64,000 bases of DNA from positions 310,001-374,000 of the forward strand of contig JACJXW010000007.1 of NCBI GenBank assembly GCA_020636405.1, read 5' to 3'. This DNA is from Lewinellaceae bacterium (GTDB lineage: Bacteria > Bacteroidota > Bacteroidia > Chitinophagales > Saprospiraceae). A model generated the notes under the pieces. It searched no databases, had not been told where the DNA came from, and saw only the letters and a program-made list of their open reading frames with translations. This document shows, in pieces, positions 53,443-61,699 of the stretch (its first letter is position 1; each line of letters begins with the position of its first letter). Made by a program: the position numbers and the translations under genes.

Positions 53443-54252
53443 TTACTTATCCAAATGCAGATCCATCTGCGGATAGGGGATGCCGATGTCATTCCGGTCG
53501 AACTCCTTTTTTATCTGTTCGATAAAATGCCGGTAGGCAGGCCAGAAGTTGTCATTACTTGCCATAAAGCGTACGGAGAAGTTGACAGAACTGTCTGCCA
53601 GTTCTTTAACGAAGATGTCGTACCCCATATCCAGTTCTACATTGGGCGTAGCTTTGAGCACCTCTTCGATGACGGCTTTGGCCTTGTCGATGTCATCGTC
53701 ATAACCGATGCCGATGGTAGCGTCATGGCGGCGGAAACCCTCAACCGTAAAGTTTTGAATGGGCCCGCTGGTGACCTGCCCGTTGGGGATGATCACCAGG
53801 CTGTTGTCCAGAAGCTGAAGGACGGTATGGAAGATCTGTATTTCCTTGACCGTTCCGGCGTGGCCCTGGGCCTTGATAAAATCTCCTACTTTGTAAAATT
53901 TGAAGATCAGGATGAGCACGCCACTGGCAAAATTGGCCAGGTTGCCCTGCAGCGCCAGGCCTACCGCGAAGGCCAGGGCGCTGAATACCGCGATAAAGGA
54001 AGTGACTTCGATGCCGAACATGCCGGCGACCGTCAACAGGAGCAGAACTTTCAGGCCAATATTGACTATCGAGGACAGAAACTGGCGCAGGGATATTTCG
54101 ATGTCTCTTTTTTCCATAGCCCGCTTAACCAGGCGGGTGATCCATCCTGCCATCCAGAACCCAACGACCAGGGTGAGGATTGCTCCAATAACATTTAGCA
54201 TGTACTGAGCCAGGAAGCCTTGTACCTGCTCCGAGATTGCAATAAGGTCCAT
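53443..54252 (-). CDS. mscS: MscS-family mechanosensitive channel (copy 1)
   Basis: The 269-residue protein has three N-terminal helices, including NVIGAILTLVVGFWMAGWIT and VLLLLTVAGMFGIEVTSFIA. The pore helix TM3 reads FAVGLALQGNLANFASGVLI, the Ala/Gly-rich pattern of MscS, followed by the beta domain (YKVGDFIKAQGHAGTVKEIQ, NSLVIIPNGQVTSGPIQNFT) and a C-terminal alpha/beta cage. It releases solutes when membrane tension rises. A close paralogue lies upstream on the same strand (54543-55361), separated by about 290 bp with a hairpin; the two end in similar (I/M)DLHLDK-type sequences. It is convergent with the LytTR gene. Confidence 0.93.
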   Translation of the reverse strand: MDLIAISEQVQGFLAQYMLNVIGAILTLVVGFWMAGWITRLVKRAMEKRDIEISLRQFLSSIVNIGLKVLLLLTVAGMFGIEVTSFIAVFSALAFAVGLALQGNLANFASGVLILIFKFYKVGDFIKAQGHAGTVKEIQIFHTVLQLLDNSLVIIPNGQVTSGPIQNFTVEGFRRHDATIGIGYDDDIDKAKAVIEEVLKATPNVELDMGYDIFVKELADSSVNFSVRFMASNDNFWPAYRHFIEQIKKEFDRNDIGIPYPQMDLHLDK

Positions 54253-54483
54253 AGTTAATTTACATTGAATTTGATGCGCAGAGAATTCCGCAGCGTTAAT
54301 GCTTATTCACTGTATATAAAGGAAAAGTATGGGGATATGTTCAAAGAGAGAATTGGTTTCTAAACGGGGAGAGAGGCCTTGCGATAAAAGCCGAAGTGCG
54401 ATTGTCGGCATTGTGGATGCCTGCTGTAGTAACCGGGCTGCGTGCAATACGGCTGGTCTCCGGCGCTTCAGGGGAGGAAGGAT

Positions 54484-54529
54484 CATCTGCAGGCGTAATC
54501 CTTTTCCTTCAAAGAACTGCCTGCAGATG
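54484..54529 (-). terminator. Hairpin after the second MscS gene
   Basis: CATCTGCAGGC at 54484-54494 pairs perfectly with GCCTGCAGATG at 54519-54529 around a 24-base loop. It lies 14 bp past the stop of the MscS gene at 54543. There is no T-run on the minus strand, so it may protect the mRNA end or act as a weak terminator. Confidence 0.45.
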
Positions 54530-54542
54530 AACCTGGAAAAAT

Positions 54543-55361
54543 CTAAGAGAGTTTGTTCAGATGTACATCCATTTGTGGGAAAGGGATGCTGATGCCCACG
54601 CGGTCAAACTCCTTCTTCACATGCTCATGCATATAGAAGTAGGTGTCCCAATAGTGCTCGCTCTTACAGAAGGGGCGGCTATTCAGGTTGATCGAGCTAT
54701 CGCCCCAAGGGCCTACAACAACCCCCTGCGCCGGGTCGTCCAGTATCCAGGGGCATTCCTTGCCGACCTTCAGGATGGCTTCGCGGGCCTTGTCGATGCT
54801 GTCGCCATACCCAATGCCAAAGGTGAGCTCCACCCCGATAATGCCTTGTCCGGAAATATTGGTGATGACGTTGCTGGTCACTACGCCATTGGGTACGAAA
54901 ATGCGCTTGTTATCCAGTGTTTGAAGCACCGTATTGAACACTTGAATGCCTTCAACCGTACCCGTGTTCCCACCGCCGATGGACACCAGGTCGCCAACTT
55001 TATACGGCTTGAATACAAGCAGCAATACGCCGCTGGCAAAATGGCCGAGGCTGCCCTGCAGGGCCAGGCCAATGGCAAAGGCCAGGGCTCCAAAAATAGC
55101 GACGAAGGAGGTCGTTTCGATCCCGAACATCTTGGCCACGCTCAACAAGAGGAGTATCTTCAAACCGACGTTGACCAGTGACCCCAGAAAAGGGCGAATG
55201 GTGGCGTCAAAACCACGCTTTTCCATGGCGTTATGGACCACTCTGGTCACCCATCCGATCACCCCAAAACCGATAATCAGGGTAAGGAGCGCACCGATGA
55301 TCTTAAACCCATAGGCAACGATAAAGGATTGTACCTGTGCCAGGATTGTACTGAAATCCAT
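54543..55361 (-). CDS. mscS: MscS-family mechanosensitive channel (copy 2)
   Basis: A 272-residue MscS channel with the same order as the neighbour: helices from about residue 15 (GFKIIGALLTLIIGFGVIGW), TM3 FAIGLALQGSLGHFASGVLL, beta domain YKVGDLVSIGGGNTGTVEGI, then NKRIFVPNGVVTSNVITNIS, and the C-terminal cage with FGIGYGDSIDKAREAI. The pore-lining Gly/Ala pattern is intact. Compared with copy 1 it keeps the glycine pair in the beta domain and differs mainly in the cage. The pair probably arose by tandem duplication and may respond to different tensions. It is divergent from recX, with about 110 bp between. Confidence 0.94.
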   Translation of the reverse strand: MDFSTILAQVQSFIVAYGFKIIGALLTLIIGFGVIGWVTRVVHNAMEKRGFDATIRPFLGSLVNVGLKILLLLSVAKMFGIETTSFVAIFGALAFAIGLALQGSLGHFASGVLLLVFKPYKVGDLVSIGGGNTGTVEGIQVFNTVLQTLDNKRIFVPNGVVTSNVITNISGQGIIGVELTFGIGYGDSIDKAREAILKVGKECPWILDDPAQGVVVGPWGDSSINLNSRPFCKSEHYWDTYFYMHEHVKKEFDRVGISIPFPQMDVHLNKLS

Positions 55362-55471
55362 AATTGTTTGTGTTTTGTTTTGAAAATAGAAAACGCGGAT
55401 TTATTATTTTGACCTGCAAATTCGGGAAAAGACACGTTATTAAGTACCCGATATCAAAATTTTTAAAATAA

Positions 55472-55936
55472 ATGGGAGAATGGGTATCCAAAGAAGAGGC
55501 TTTGACAAAAATGCAGCGGTACTGCGCCTATCAGGACCGCTGCCACCAGGAGGTGCGCAGTAAACTGCTGAACATGGGAGTCTACGGCGATTGGCTGGAG
55601 GAGATCATGGTGCTGCTCATCGAAGAGAATTTCCTGAACGAGGAGCGCTTCGCCCGGTCTTTTGCCCGCGGTAAATTCCGCATGAAACAGTGGGGCCGCA
55701 ACCGGATACGGAAGGAACTCCGGCAGCGCAACATTTCCGACTATTGCATTCGGAAAGCCATGGAAGAGATCGAGGAACAGGATTACCAGGATACACTGAA
55801 AGCCGTGCTGTTGAAAAAGGCCGGCAGCTTAAAAGAAGAAGATGCCTTCAAAATGAAAAACAAACTAGCCCGCCACGCTCTTGGCCGGGGATTCGAACCT
55901 GACCTGGCCTGGCAACTGATCGAAAGGTTGTGGTGA
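55472..55936 (+). CDS. recX: Regulatory protein RecX
   Basis: The 154-residue protein is made of the three-helix repeats of RecX: EALTKMQRYCAYQDRCHQEV near the start, IEENFLNEERFARSFARGKF near residues 50-70, and FRMKQWGRNRIRKELRQRNI near 70-90, which is the best conserved family segment. RecX binds the RecA filament and limits its extension, acting in the cytosol. The length matches the family. It is not next to recA here, as is common in Bacteroidota. It is the first gene of a plus-strand stretch that includes the small double-glycine-leader ORF. Confidence 0.92.
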   Translation: MGEWVSKEEALTKMQRYCAYQDRCHQEVRSKLLNMGVYGDWLEEIMVLLIEENFLNEERFARSFARGKFRMKQWGRNRIRKELRQRNISDYCIRKAMEEIEEQDYQDTLKAVLLKKAGSLKEEDAFKMKNKLARHALGRGFEPDLAWQLIERLW

Positions 55937-56147
55937 ATTGTTATCCCAAAGACAGAACCCCTTGTCTGGATGGCTGAGACTTGAGCCTTTGATGAAAAGG
56001 CCGTACCTTAGAGACATCACAGAATACGCTTCTGTCCACACGCCACATCAGAAAACTGATTTTTGCCATTTTTAGGTTTGCCCAAACCGTTCATGAATGG
56101 CTATATTTAAGTTGCCCATTTTATTTTCACAACAAAAAGGAAGTGTT

Positions 56148-56348
56148 ATGGCTAGAAAAAAACTCACAATGGATCATTTTGAGAAGGCCCGGCTGGACAA
56201 GCAGTCCCAGAAGAAAGTCAGGGGTGGATATAAGTACGGCCCTTCCGGCGCCGGTTATGTCGGTTCCTACATCTGGGAAAGCATCGATATCCGTGGCAAC
56301 CAGGAAGGAGACAGGAACACCCGGGAGGTGTCCACCCGCCGGCGCTAA
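56148..56348 (+). CDS. Small peptide with double-glycine-type leader (candidate exported or modified peptide)
   Basis: ATG 56148 gives 66 residues: MARKKLTMDHFEKARLDKQS, QKKVRGG, then a core starting YKYGPSGAGYVGSYIWE and ending in an Arg/Glu-rich tail. The first 27 residues follow the Bacteroidota double-glycine leader pattern (KKL(S/T)xxxFxxxxLxxxxxKKVxGG) used by bacteriocin-like and RiPP-type precursors processed by PCAT/C39 transporters. The core is rich in Gly, Tyr and Ser. No maturation enzyme or C39 transporter lies in the window. An upstream in-frame start (56097) would add 17 hydrophobic residues but has weaker coding character. Its stop overlaps the 3' end of the convergent helical-repeat gene by 4 bp. 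Confidence 0.6.
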   Translation: MARKKLTMDHFEKARLDKQSQKKVRGGYKYGPSGAGYVGSYIWESIDIRGNQEGDRNTREVSTRRR

Positions 56349-57886
56349 GCATTGGGGAATTGCCGGTTGAACTCCTCCCTTATTATTTCTGAAAACCCCC
56401 TACCTTCAACCTTACTCTCAAACCAGGCCACCACTGCGTTGGTGTACATCCTGGGCGTTCCCGCTTGCTGAGAGAGGCCTTCAAATTGCTCCTTAAAACG
56501 GCTGAAGTCCTCTTTCAGCATTTTTTTTGAAGGCGCCTCGACCAGCTTCTTGATGAGGCTTATCGTTTTGCGTTCCATATCATCCAGCTCATTGCGCTTT
56601 TTGAGGAAACGGTAAGTCGACCGGATCAAGGACTCCAGCAACTCGAAATTCCGAAGCTCATAATGTACCATCAGGTTGAGTATACGCGATATGCTCTGCA
56701 GGTCCTGACGCTCTACTGTGCTGGGCAGGCTCAGCCATTGGTTGAGAAAATCCAGCGCCTGGCTATACTCCCCTGCGCCAAAGGTGATGTAAAAATAAAT
56801 GTAATAGAAGGTATGGCTTTCGAAAAGGCTTTGCTCAAAACGCCGGCGTTCTTTCAAATGGCGGTTCAAAATTTGCAAACCCTCTCCGAATGTGCCTTTC
56901 AGCATACACAGAGATAACTTCGCCTGGTAATACTGCCGGTGGATCTTCAGCTCATCGTCCAGGCTCCTGGGTGTAACGTTGTAGAGTTTTTCCAGGTTCT
57001 CCTCCATCTCCGCTAACCGCCCCATCTCTCCACAACTCCGGATGAGATTGCTCAGAGCCGATATATACTCGGAAACATCTTCCTGAAGCATGTGCGGCTC
57101 CGATTCCATCAGGGTAATCAGTTCCTGGTTTTTGCTGTAAAACCCCTGCTGGTCAGAGGCTGCAAAATGATAGATTGAAAAAATACGATAATAGATCACC
57201 CGGGCGGTATGCGAACTGGCAAGCCCGTAATCCTGCATCAGAGGAGACGACATGATATCATTCAGCAGTTGCTTCTGCCCTTCCCGCCGGATAACCGTGT
57301 GCTTGCGGATGCTGACCAACAGAGCAAAAAAGAGGTTGCGGTATTCCGCAGCCACCCGCAACTGATCCAGCACCCTCTTCTCTTCTTCGGAGATACGATT
57401 GAGCTCATTATCGAGAAAATCAATATCCGTCTCTGCATAAGCTACCTTCTTTTCCCACTCCAACGCTTCCAGTACGGTATTGAACTGCTCGTAACGATAG
57501 GCCAGCTTCTTGGCCTTCGCCAGTTGCCCCTTGCAGTCCTCGAACAAAGACCGGCGGAACAAAACGCGTACTCCCTGCATCATGTTTTTTAACCGGTGCC
57601 CTACCGAAGTTTTCTCATCGTAAGATTGCAGGCTCTTCAGGATCAGGTCGTACAAATAAGCCTTTAATTCCGAATACTTCCGGCTCTGAATGGGCTCTCC
57701 TCCGTATACCCCGGCCACCAGGGCATCTTCATCAAATTCTTCCTGAGTATCGATGGCGTCAAACAAATGCAGGTACTTGTTGTCTTTTCCGCCCTGGCCA
57801 TTGACAAAGATCTTGAAGTATCGCTTCTCCGGCCCGGAAAGCGACTTCACCAGATTAAACAGTTTACTCGAAGGTGTCTTCGGCAT
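56345..57886 (-). CDS. Helical-repeat protein of unknown function
   Basis: This 513-residue cytosolic protein is nearly all alpha-helical. The N terminus MPKTPSSKLFNLVKSLSGPE then KRYFKIF, and later helical pairs (ELKAYLYDLILKSLQSYDEK, FEDCKGQLAKAKKLAYRYEQ), suggest TPR-like repeats. Proteins of this length and start occur in many Bacteroidota, usually unnamed. No catalytic motif or membrane segment is visible. It is divergent from the lone LytTR protein at 58071 across a 184-bp region, and convergent with the small double-glycine peptide gene. I infer a scaffold or regulatory role only from the fold type. Confidence 0.75.
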   Translation of the reverse strand: MPKTPSSKLFNLVKSLSGPEKRYFKIFVNGQGGKDNKYLHLFDAIDTQEEFDEDALVAGVYGGEPIQSRKYSELKAYLYDLILKSLQSYDEKTSVGHRLKNMMQGVRVLFRRSLFEDCKGQLAKAKKLAYRYEQFNTVLEALEWEKKVAYAETDIDFLDNELNRISEEEKRVLDQLRVAAEYRNLFFALLVSIRKHTVIRREGQKQLLNDIMSSPLMQDYGLASSHTARVIYYRIFSIYHFAASDQQGFYSKNQELITLMESEPHMLQEDVSEYISALSNLIRSCGEMGRLAEMEENLEKLYNVTPRSLDDELKIHRQYYQAKLSLCMLKGTFGEGLQILNRHLKERRRFEQSLFESHTFYYIYFYITFGAGEYSQALDFLNQWLSLPSTVERQDLQSISRILNLMVHYELRNFELLESLIRSTYRFLKKRNELDDMERKTISLIKKLVEAPSKKMLKEDFSRFKEQFEGLSQQAGTPRMYTNAVVAWFESKVEGRGFSEIIREEFNRQFPNA

Positions 57887-58070
57887 AATCTTTCTGCTTG
57901 CAGTTTGTGCTTCAGGGTATTGCCCCGGAAATTCGGAGCGGCCTATCTTTATCTACGCAATATACAAAATTCTGAAACCTGACAAATCAACTACATTAGG
58001 ATTGCTACCTATTAAATAGATGCCTAATATTATATCAAAATTGAGTTCAACGCTAAAATAATTACCGGCT

Positions 58071-58496
58071 ATGAAAATGATTACATTCCCTAATGAGGCC
58101 ATTCCTTTGCTCCCAGTGCAGGCCGCCAGAAACCGCGCCCCTCACCCTGGCAAAAAAATAGCCCTTCCGACCATCGAAGGCTACGTCTTTAAAAAGGTAG
58201 AACAGATCATCCTCCTGGAGGCCGAAGGAAACTATACCTGCCTCCTGTTTGATGATAACTCCAAGATCCTGGTATGTAAAACATTGCGGAATACCGAACA
58301 AATGCTGGCAGGCTACCCTGAGTTCATCCGCATCCACCGCTCCTATACCATCAACCTGAATCACCTGGAAAAATACATCCGGGGCAAAGGAGGGTACGTA
58401 GTCATGGAAAATGGCCAAAGCGTTAGCGTGTCCAACAGCCGGAAACCTCATTTCATGAAAGCGCTGGAGTATTATTTCGGGGGTGGGGGAGATTAG
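58071..58496 (+). CDS. Stand-alone LytTR DNA-binding protein
   Basis: The 141-residue protein lacks a receiver domain. The LytTR domain occupies about residues 35-135: YVFKKVEQIILLEAEGNYTC, then LRNTEQMLAGYPEFIRIHRS and YTINLNHLEKYIRGKGGYVV then MENGQSVSVSNSRKPHFMKA. All the usual landmarks are present, including the IRIHRS(Y/F) turn. The first 30 residues form a short extension with no known motif. Without a receiver its activity must be set by expression level or by a partner; no kinase is adjacent. It is the third LytTR protein in 30 kb. The gene is divergent from the helical-repeat gene. Confidence 0.92.
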   Translation: MKMITFPNEAIPLLPVQAARNRAPHPGKKIALPTIEGYVFKKVEQIILLEAEGNYTCLLFDDNSKILVCKTLRNTEQMLAGYPEFIRIHRSYTINLNHLEKYIRGKGGYVVMENGQSVSVSNSRKPHFMKALEYYFGGGGD

Positions 58497-58615
58497 TTGG
58501 TTTTGTTGATTAGGCCGATTGGGTTTTAGGCCTTTACCGGCCCTCTATTCCAATTTCATAATCGGATAAAGCTGGGCTTACTTAAACCCGCCGAAGGGCC
58601 TTTCACCTCCATCAA

Positions 58616-60211
58616 CTACAGAATTGACCGCTGCACAAACCCCAGTTTTTCCGGATAATCGGTGGTATAATGCAACCCGCGGCTTTCGCGCCGCATGGCG
58701 GCAGCCCGGCTGACCAGGTAGGCAATGGTGATCAGATTGCGCAACTCACAGAGCTGCGGGGAAATGGTAGTGGTATGATACAATTCCTCTGTCTCCCGGT
58801 ACAGAAGGTCGAGGCGGTCCAAGGCTCGTTGTAATCGAACATTAGAACGGACAATGCCCACGTAACTGCTCATAACCTCTTTCAGTTCTTTGAGGCTTTG
58901 AGTGATCAACACCATTTCTTTGGGGTCGGTAGTGCCGCTGGCATTCCAGTCGGGTATTCCTTCCTTGTGGCCCAAGCTATCAATGAGAGGCAGTACATCG
59001 CAGCTGATCCGCTGGGCGAAGACCAATGCTTCCAGCAGCGAATTGGATGCCAGGCGGTTGGCGCCATGCAGGCCGGTACAGGTGCATTCCCCACAGGCGT
59101 ACAACCGCCGGATGGAACTCCGCCCCATCTCATCCACTTTAATACCCCCACACATATAATGGCAGGCCGGAACGATAGGGATCATATCTTTCATAGGGTC
59201 TATGCCAATACTGCGGCACTTGTCGTATATGGTCGGAAAATGGCCGCGGAAACCCGCTTCGTCCAGGTGCCTGCAATCCAAGAACATACACTCCTCCCCC
59301 CGTTGCTTTATTTCATTATCGATCGCCCTGGCCACAATATCACGAGGAGCCAGTGATTTTCGGGAGTCGTACTTATCCATAAATTCCTCCCCTTCCCTGG
59401 TTTTTAGAATGCCGCCGAATCCGCGCACCGCTTCGGATACCAGAAAAGAAGGGTTCTCACCCGCCGGGTTGTACAGCGCAGTCGGATGGAACTGGACGAA
59501 CTCCATGTTCTCCAGGTGCCCCTTGGCTCGATACACCATGGCAATGCCGTCACCGGTAGCGATCACCGGGTTGGTGGTGTTGCGGTAGACCTGGCCAGCG
59601 CCCCCCGTTGCCACAACCGTGACCCGGGCAAGAATGGTGTCGATATTCTTAGTTTGTTTGTTGAATACATAAGCACCGTAACACTCAATATCGTCCATAA
59701 GACGGGTCACATTATACCCCAGATGGTGCTGGGTAATGAGGTCTACCGCAAAGTAATGCTCCAGTATCTCTATGTTGGAAAGCTGCTCGGCCTTCTCCAG
59801 CAAGGACCGCTGTATCTCCCAACCCGTAAGGTCTTTATAGTGAAGGATCCGGTTTTCGGAATGCCCCCCTTCCCTTCCCAGGTCGTATTCTTCCTTCTGT
59901 TTATCGAAACGGGTTCCCCATTGGATGATCTCCTGCACACGCTCCGGCCCCTCTTCCACCACGATCTCTACGATATGGCCATCACATAAGCCGTCGCCCG
60001 CATCAAGCGTATCGGCGATATGTTTGTCGAAGGAGTCCACTTCTTTATCCCATACCGCTGCCACCCCGCCCTGGGCATACCGGGTATTGCTCTCTTCTTC
60101 ATTGGTCTTGGTCAGGGCCGTGATCTTCAGGTCCGGGCGTTCTTCAGCAATATGTATTGCGGTGGCCAACCCGCCAATGCCCGACCCGATGATAAGGATA
60201 TCCGTTTTCAT
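58616..60211 (-). CDS. nadB: L-aspartate oxidase (NAD biosynthesis)
   Basis: I chose ATG 60211 (MKTDILIIGSGIGGLATAIH), which places the FAD-binding GxGxxG at the N terminus as in the family; an upstream in-frame start adds ten residues. The 531-residue flavoprotein converts L-aspartate to iminoaspartate, the first step of de novo NAD synthesis, with NadA as the next enzyme. Visible motifs are TRYAQGGVAAVW, the substrate-binding REGGHSENRILH, QFHPTALY, SRKSLAPRDIVARAID and ACHYMCGGIKVDEMGRSSIR followed by LYACGECTCTGLHGANRLAS. The C-terminal helical domain holds SRAAAMRRESRGLHY. nadA and nadC are not in the window. The gene is divergent from the glycosyltransferase. Confidence 0.96.
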   Translation of the reverse strand: MKTDILIIGSGIGGLATAIHIAEERPDLKITALTKTNEEESNTRYAQGGVAAVWDKEVDSFDKHIADTLDAGDGLCDGHIVEIVVEEGPERVQEIIQWGTRFDKQKEEYDLGREGGHSENRILHYKDLTGWEIQRSLLEKAEQLSNIEILEHYFAVDLITQHHLGYNVTRLMDDIECYGAYVFNKQTKNIDTILARVTVVATGGAGQVYRNTTNPVIATGDGIAMVYRAKGHLENMEFVQFHPTALYNPAGENPSFLVSEAVRGFGGILKTREGEEFMDKYDSRKSLAPRDIVARAIDNEIKQRGEECMFLDCRHLDEAGFRGHFPTIYDKCRSIGIDPMKDMIPIVPACHYMCGGIKVDEMGRSSIRRLYACGECTCTGLHGANRLASNSLLEALVFAQRISCDVLPLIDSLGHKEGIPDWNASGTTDPKEMVLITQSLKELKEVMSSYVGIVRSNVRLQRALDRLDLLYRETEELYHTTTISPQLCELRNLITIAYLVSRAAAMRRESRGLHYTTDYPEKLGFVQRSIL

Positions 60212-60339
60212 GGTATTGAATTGATTGTCCGGCATTTTCACCGGAGAAAAATAGGACTCCGTTCAAAGATAGAGATAGTTTAACAACTAAACTAACTACA
60301 TTCCGACAACTTTTGCCTAAAGCGTTTTATTTTTAACCC

Positions 60340-61476
60340 ATGAAGATCGCCATCAACACCCGCTTCTTGTTGCCTGGCCCGATGGAAGGACTGGGGCGCT
60401 ATACCTATGAAGTGGCGCGGCGCCTGGTACAAGCCCACCCGGAACACGAGTTCCTTTTCTTTTTCGACCGCCCATATGATAAACGTTTTCTGTTTGATAA
60501 AAATGTTCAGGCCGTCGTTTTACCACCTCCGGCGCGCCATCCCGTGCTCTGGTACATCTGGTTTGAATACTCGGTAAGGCGGGCGCTTAAAAAATATCAA
60601 CCCGACGTTTTTTTCTCACCCGACGGCTACCTCTCTCTACGTGCCCGGACACCGACTGTCATGGTAGTACACGATCTCGCCTTTGAACATTTTCCCGAAG
60701 CCATCCCCTTTCTGGTACGCCATTTTTACAAGTTTTACAGCCCTCGCTATTGCCGGCGGGCCGATCATCTGCTGGCCGTTTCCGAATACACGCGCAAGGA
60801 TATTCAAAAGCAATACGGTATCGCCGAGGACAGGATCACCACCTGCGGCAACGGATGCCGGAATGGATTCTCCCCATTGCCGGAAACGGAACGGCAACTG
60901 GCTCGCCAGCAGTATGCAGAGGGACGCCCTTACTTCCTTTATGTCGGCGCTGTTCATCCCCGAAAAAACACCCACCGGCTGATCGAAGCATTCAGCTTGT
61001 TTAAACAAAAAACCGGCGCTCCCATTAAGTTGCTCCTTGCTGGCCGCTTCGCCTGGCAAACCGGGCCGGTAAAGGAGGCCTTCGAAGTTTCGGCCTTTCA
61101 AAAGGACATTCACTTCCTGGGCTTCGTCCCCGATGAGGAACTGCCCCGGCTGATGGGCGCGGCATTCAGCTTTGTGTACCCCTCACTCTTCGAGGGCTTC
61201 GGCTTGCCCCTGCTGGAAGCCATGCACTGCGATGTGCCGGTTATCAGTTCCCTGAGTTCCTCCCTGCCGGAGGTGGCCGGAGATGCCGCCCTGCTGGTAG
61301 ATCCGATGAATGCGAGGCAACTGGCCGATGCCTTGCGGCGGCTGTATGAGGAGGAGGGGCTGCGGCAAAATTTGATTGAAAAGGGAAAAAAACAACGACA
61401 AAAATTCAGCTGGGACAAGACAGCCGAGATCGCTTATCGGAGTTTGATAGAAGTCGGAAACAAAGGAACGGAATAA
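60340..61476 (+). CDS. Family-4 (GT-B) glycosyltransferase
   Basis: The 378-residue enzyme has the GT-B fold. The N-terminal domain begins MKIAINTRFLLPGPMEGLGR, with a glycine-rich acceptor loop, and continues with TVMVVHDLAFEHFPEA and HLLAVSEYTRKDIQKQYGI. The C-terminal nucleotide-sugar domain begins YFLYVGAVHPRKNTHRLIEA and carries the ExxxxxxxE motif in PSLFEGFGLPLLEAMHCDVP. The family transfers sugars from nucleotide donors with retention, in cell-surface polysaccharide or lipid-sugar synthesis. Donor and acceptor are unknown. It stands alone: divergent from nadB and convergent with lgt. Confidence 0.93.
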   Translation: MKIAINTRFLLPGPMEGLGRYTYEVARRLVQAHPEHEFLFFFDRPYDKRFLFDKNVQAVVLPPPARHPVLWYIWFEYSVRRALKKYQPDVFFSPDGYLSLRARTPTVMVVHDLAFEHFPEAIPFLVRHFYKFYSPRYCRRADHLLAVSEYTRKDIQKQYGIAEDRITTCGNGCRNGFSPLPETERQLARQQYAEGRPYFLYVGAVHPRKNTHRLIEAFSLFKQKTGAPIKLLLAGRFAWQTGPVKEAFEVSAFQKDIHFLGFVPDEELPRLMGAAFSFVYPSLFEGFGLPLLEAMHCDVPVISSLSSSLPEVAGDAALLVDPMNARQLADALRRLYEEEGLRQNLIEKGKKQRQKFSWDKTAEIAYRSLIEVGNKGTE

Positions 61477-61535
61477 ATAAAGGCCTTTTTCTACTGTCCC
61501 GGTTTACCCTTCCAGCTTTTGTTCGCCCAAAGTAC

Positions 61536-61674
61536 CTATCAGCTATTCGCCGTTCGCTAAACGCTGCCTCAAAACCCGGATTTAGGGCAAAGAACTGGTT
61601 TCTTGAGCTTGGATTCCTGCAATTAGGGGCATAGTGCTGCGAATAGCGAACCGCTAAAAGCGAAATGCTGATAG
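61536..61674. repeat. Imperfect inverted repeat between glycosyltransferase and lgt
   Basis: CTATCAGCTATTCGC at 61536-61550 matches the complement of GCGAAATGCTGATAG at 61660-61674 with two mismatches. Inner words TTCGCTAAACGC and GCGAATAGCGAACCGC continue the pairing. The 139-bp element lies in the space between two convergent genes and is built of GCTATTCGC-like words. It could be a bidirectional terminator-like structure or a dispersed palindromic repeat. Confidence 0.55.
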
Positions 61675-61699
61675 TTCCCGCCCAAACTACAAAACCCCG

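Noticed and set aside
53374..54198. 274-codon plus-strand frame opposite the first MscS gene
   Set aside because: A shadow of the MscS gene; the protein has no recognisable fold and the minus-strand frame carries all MscS motifs.
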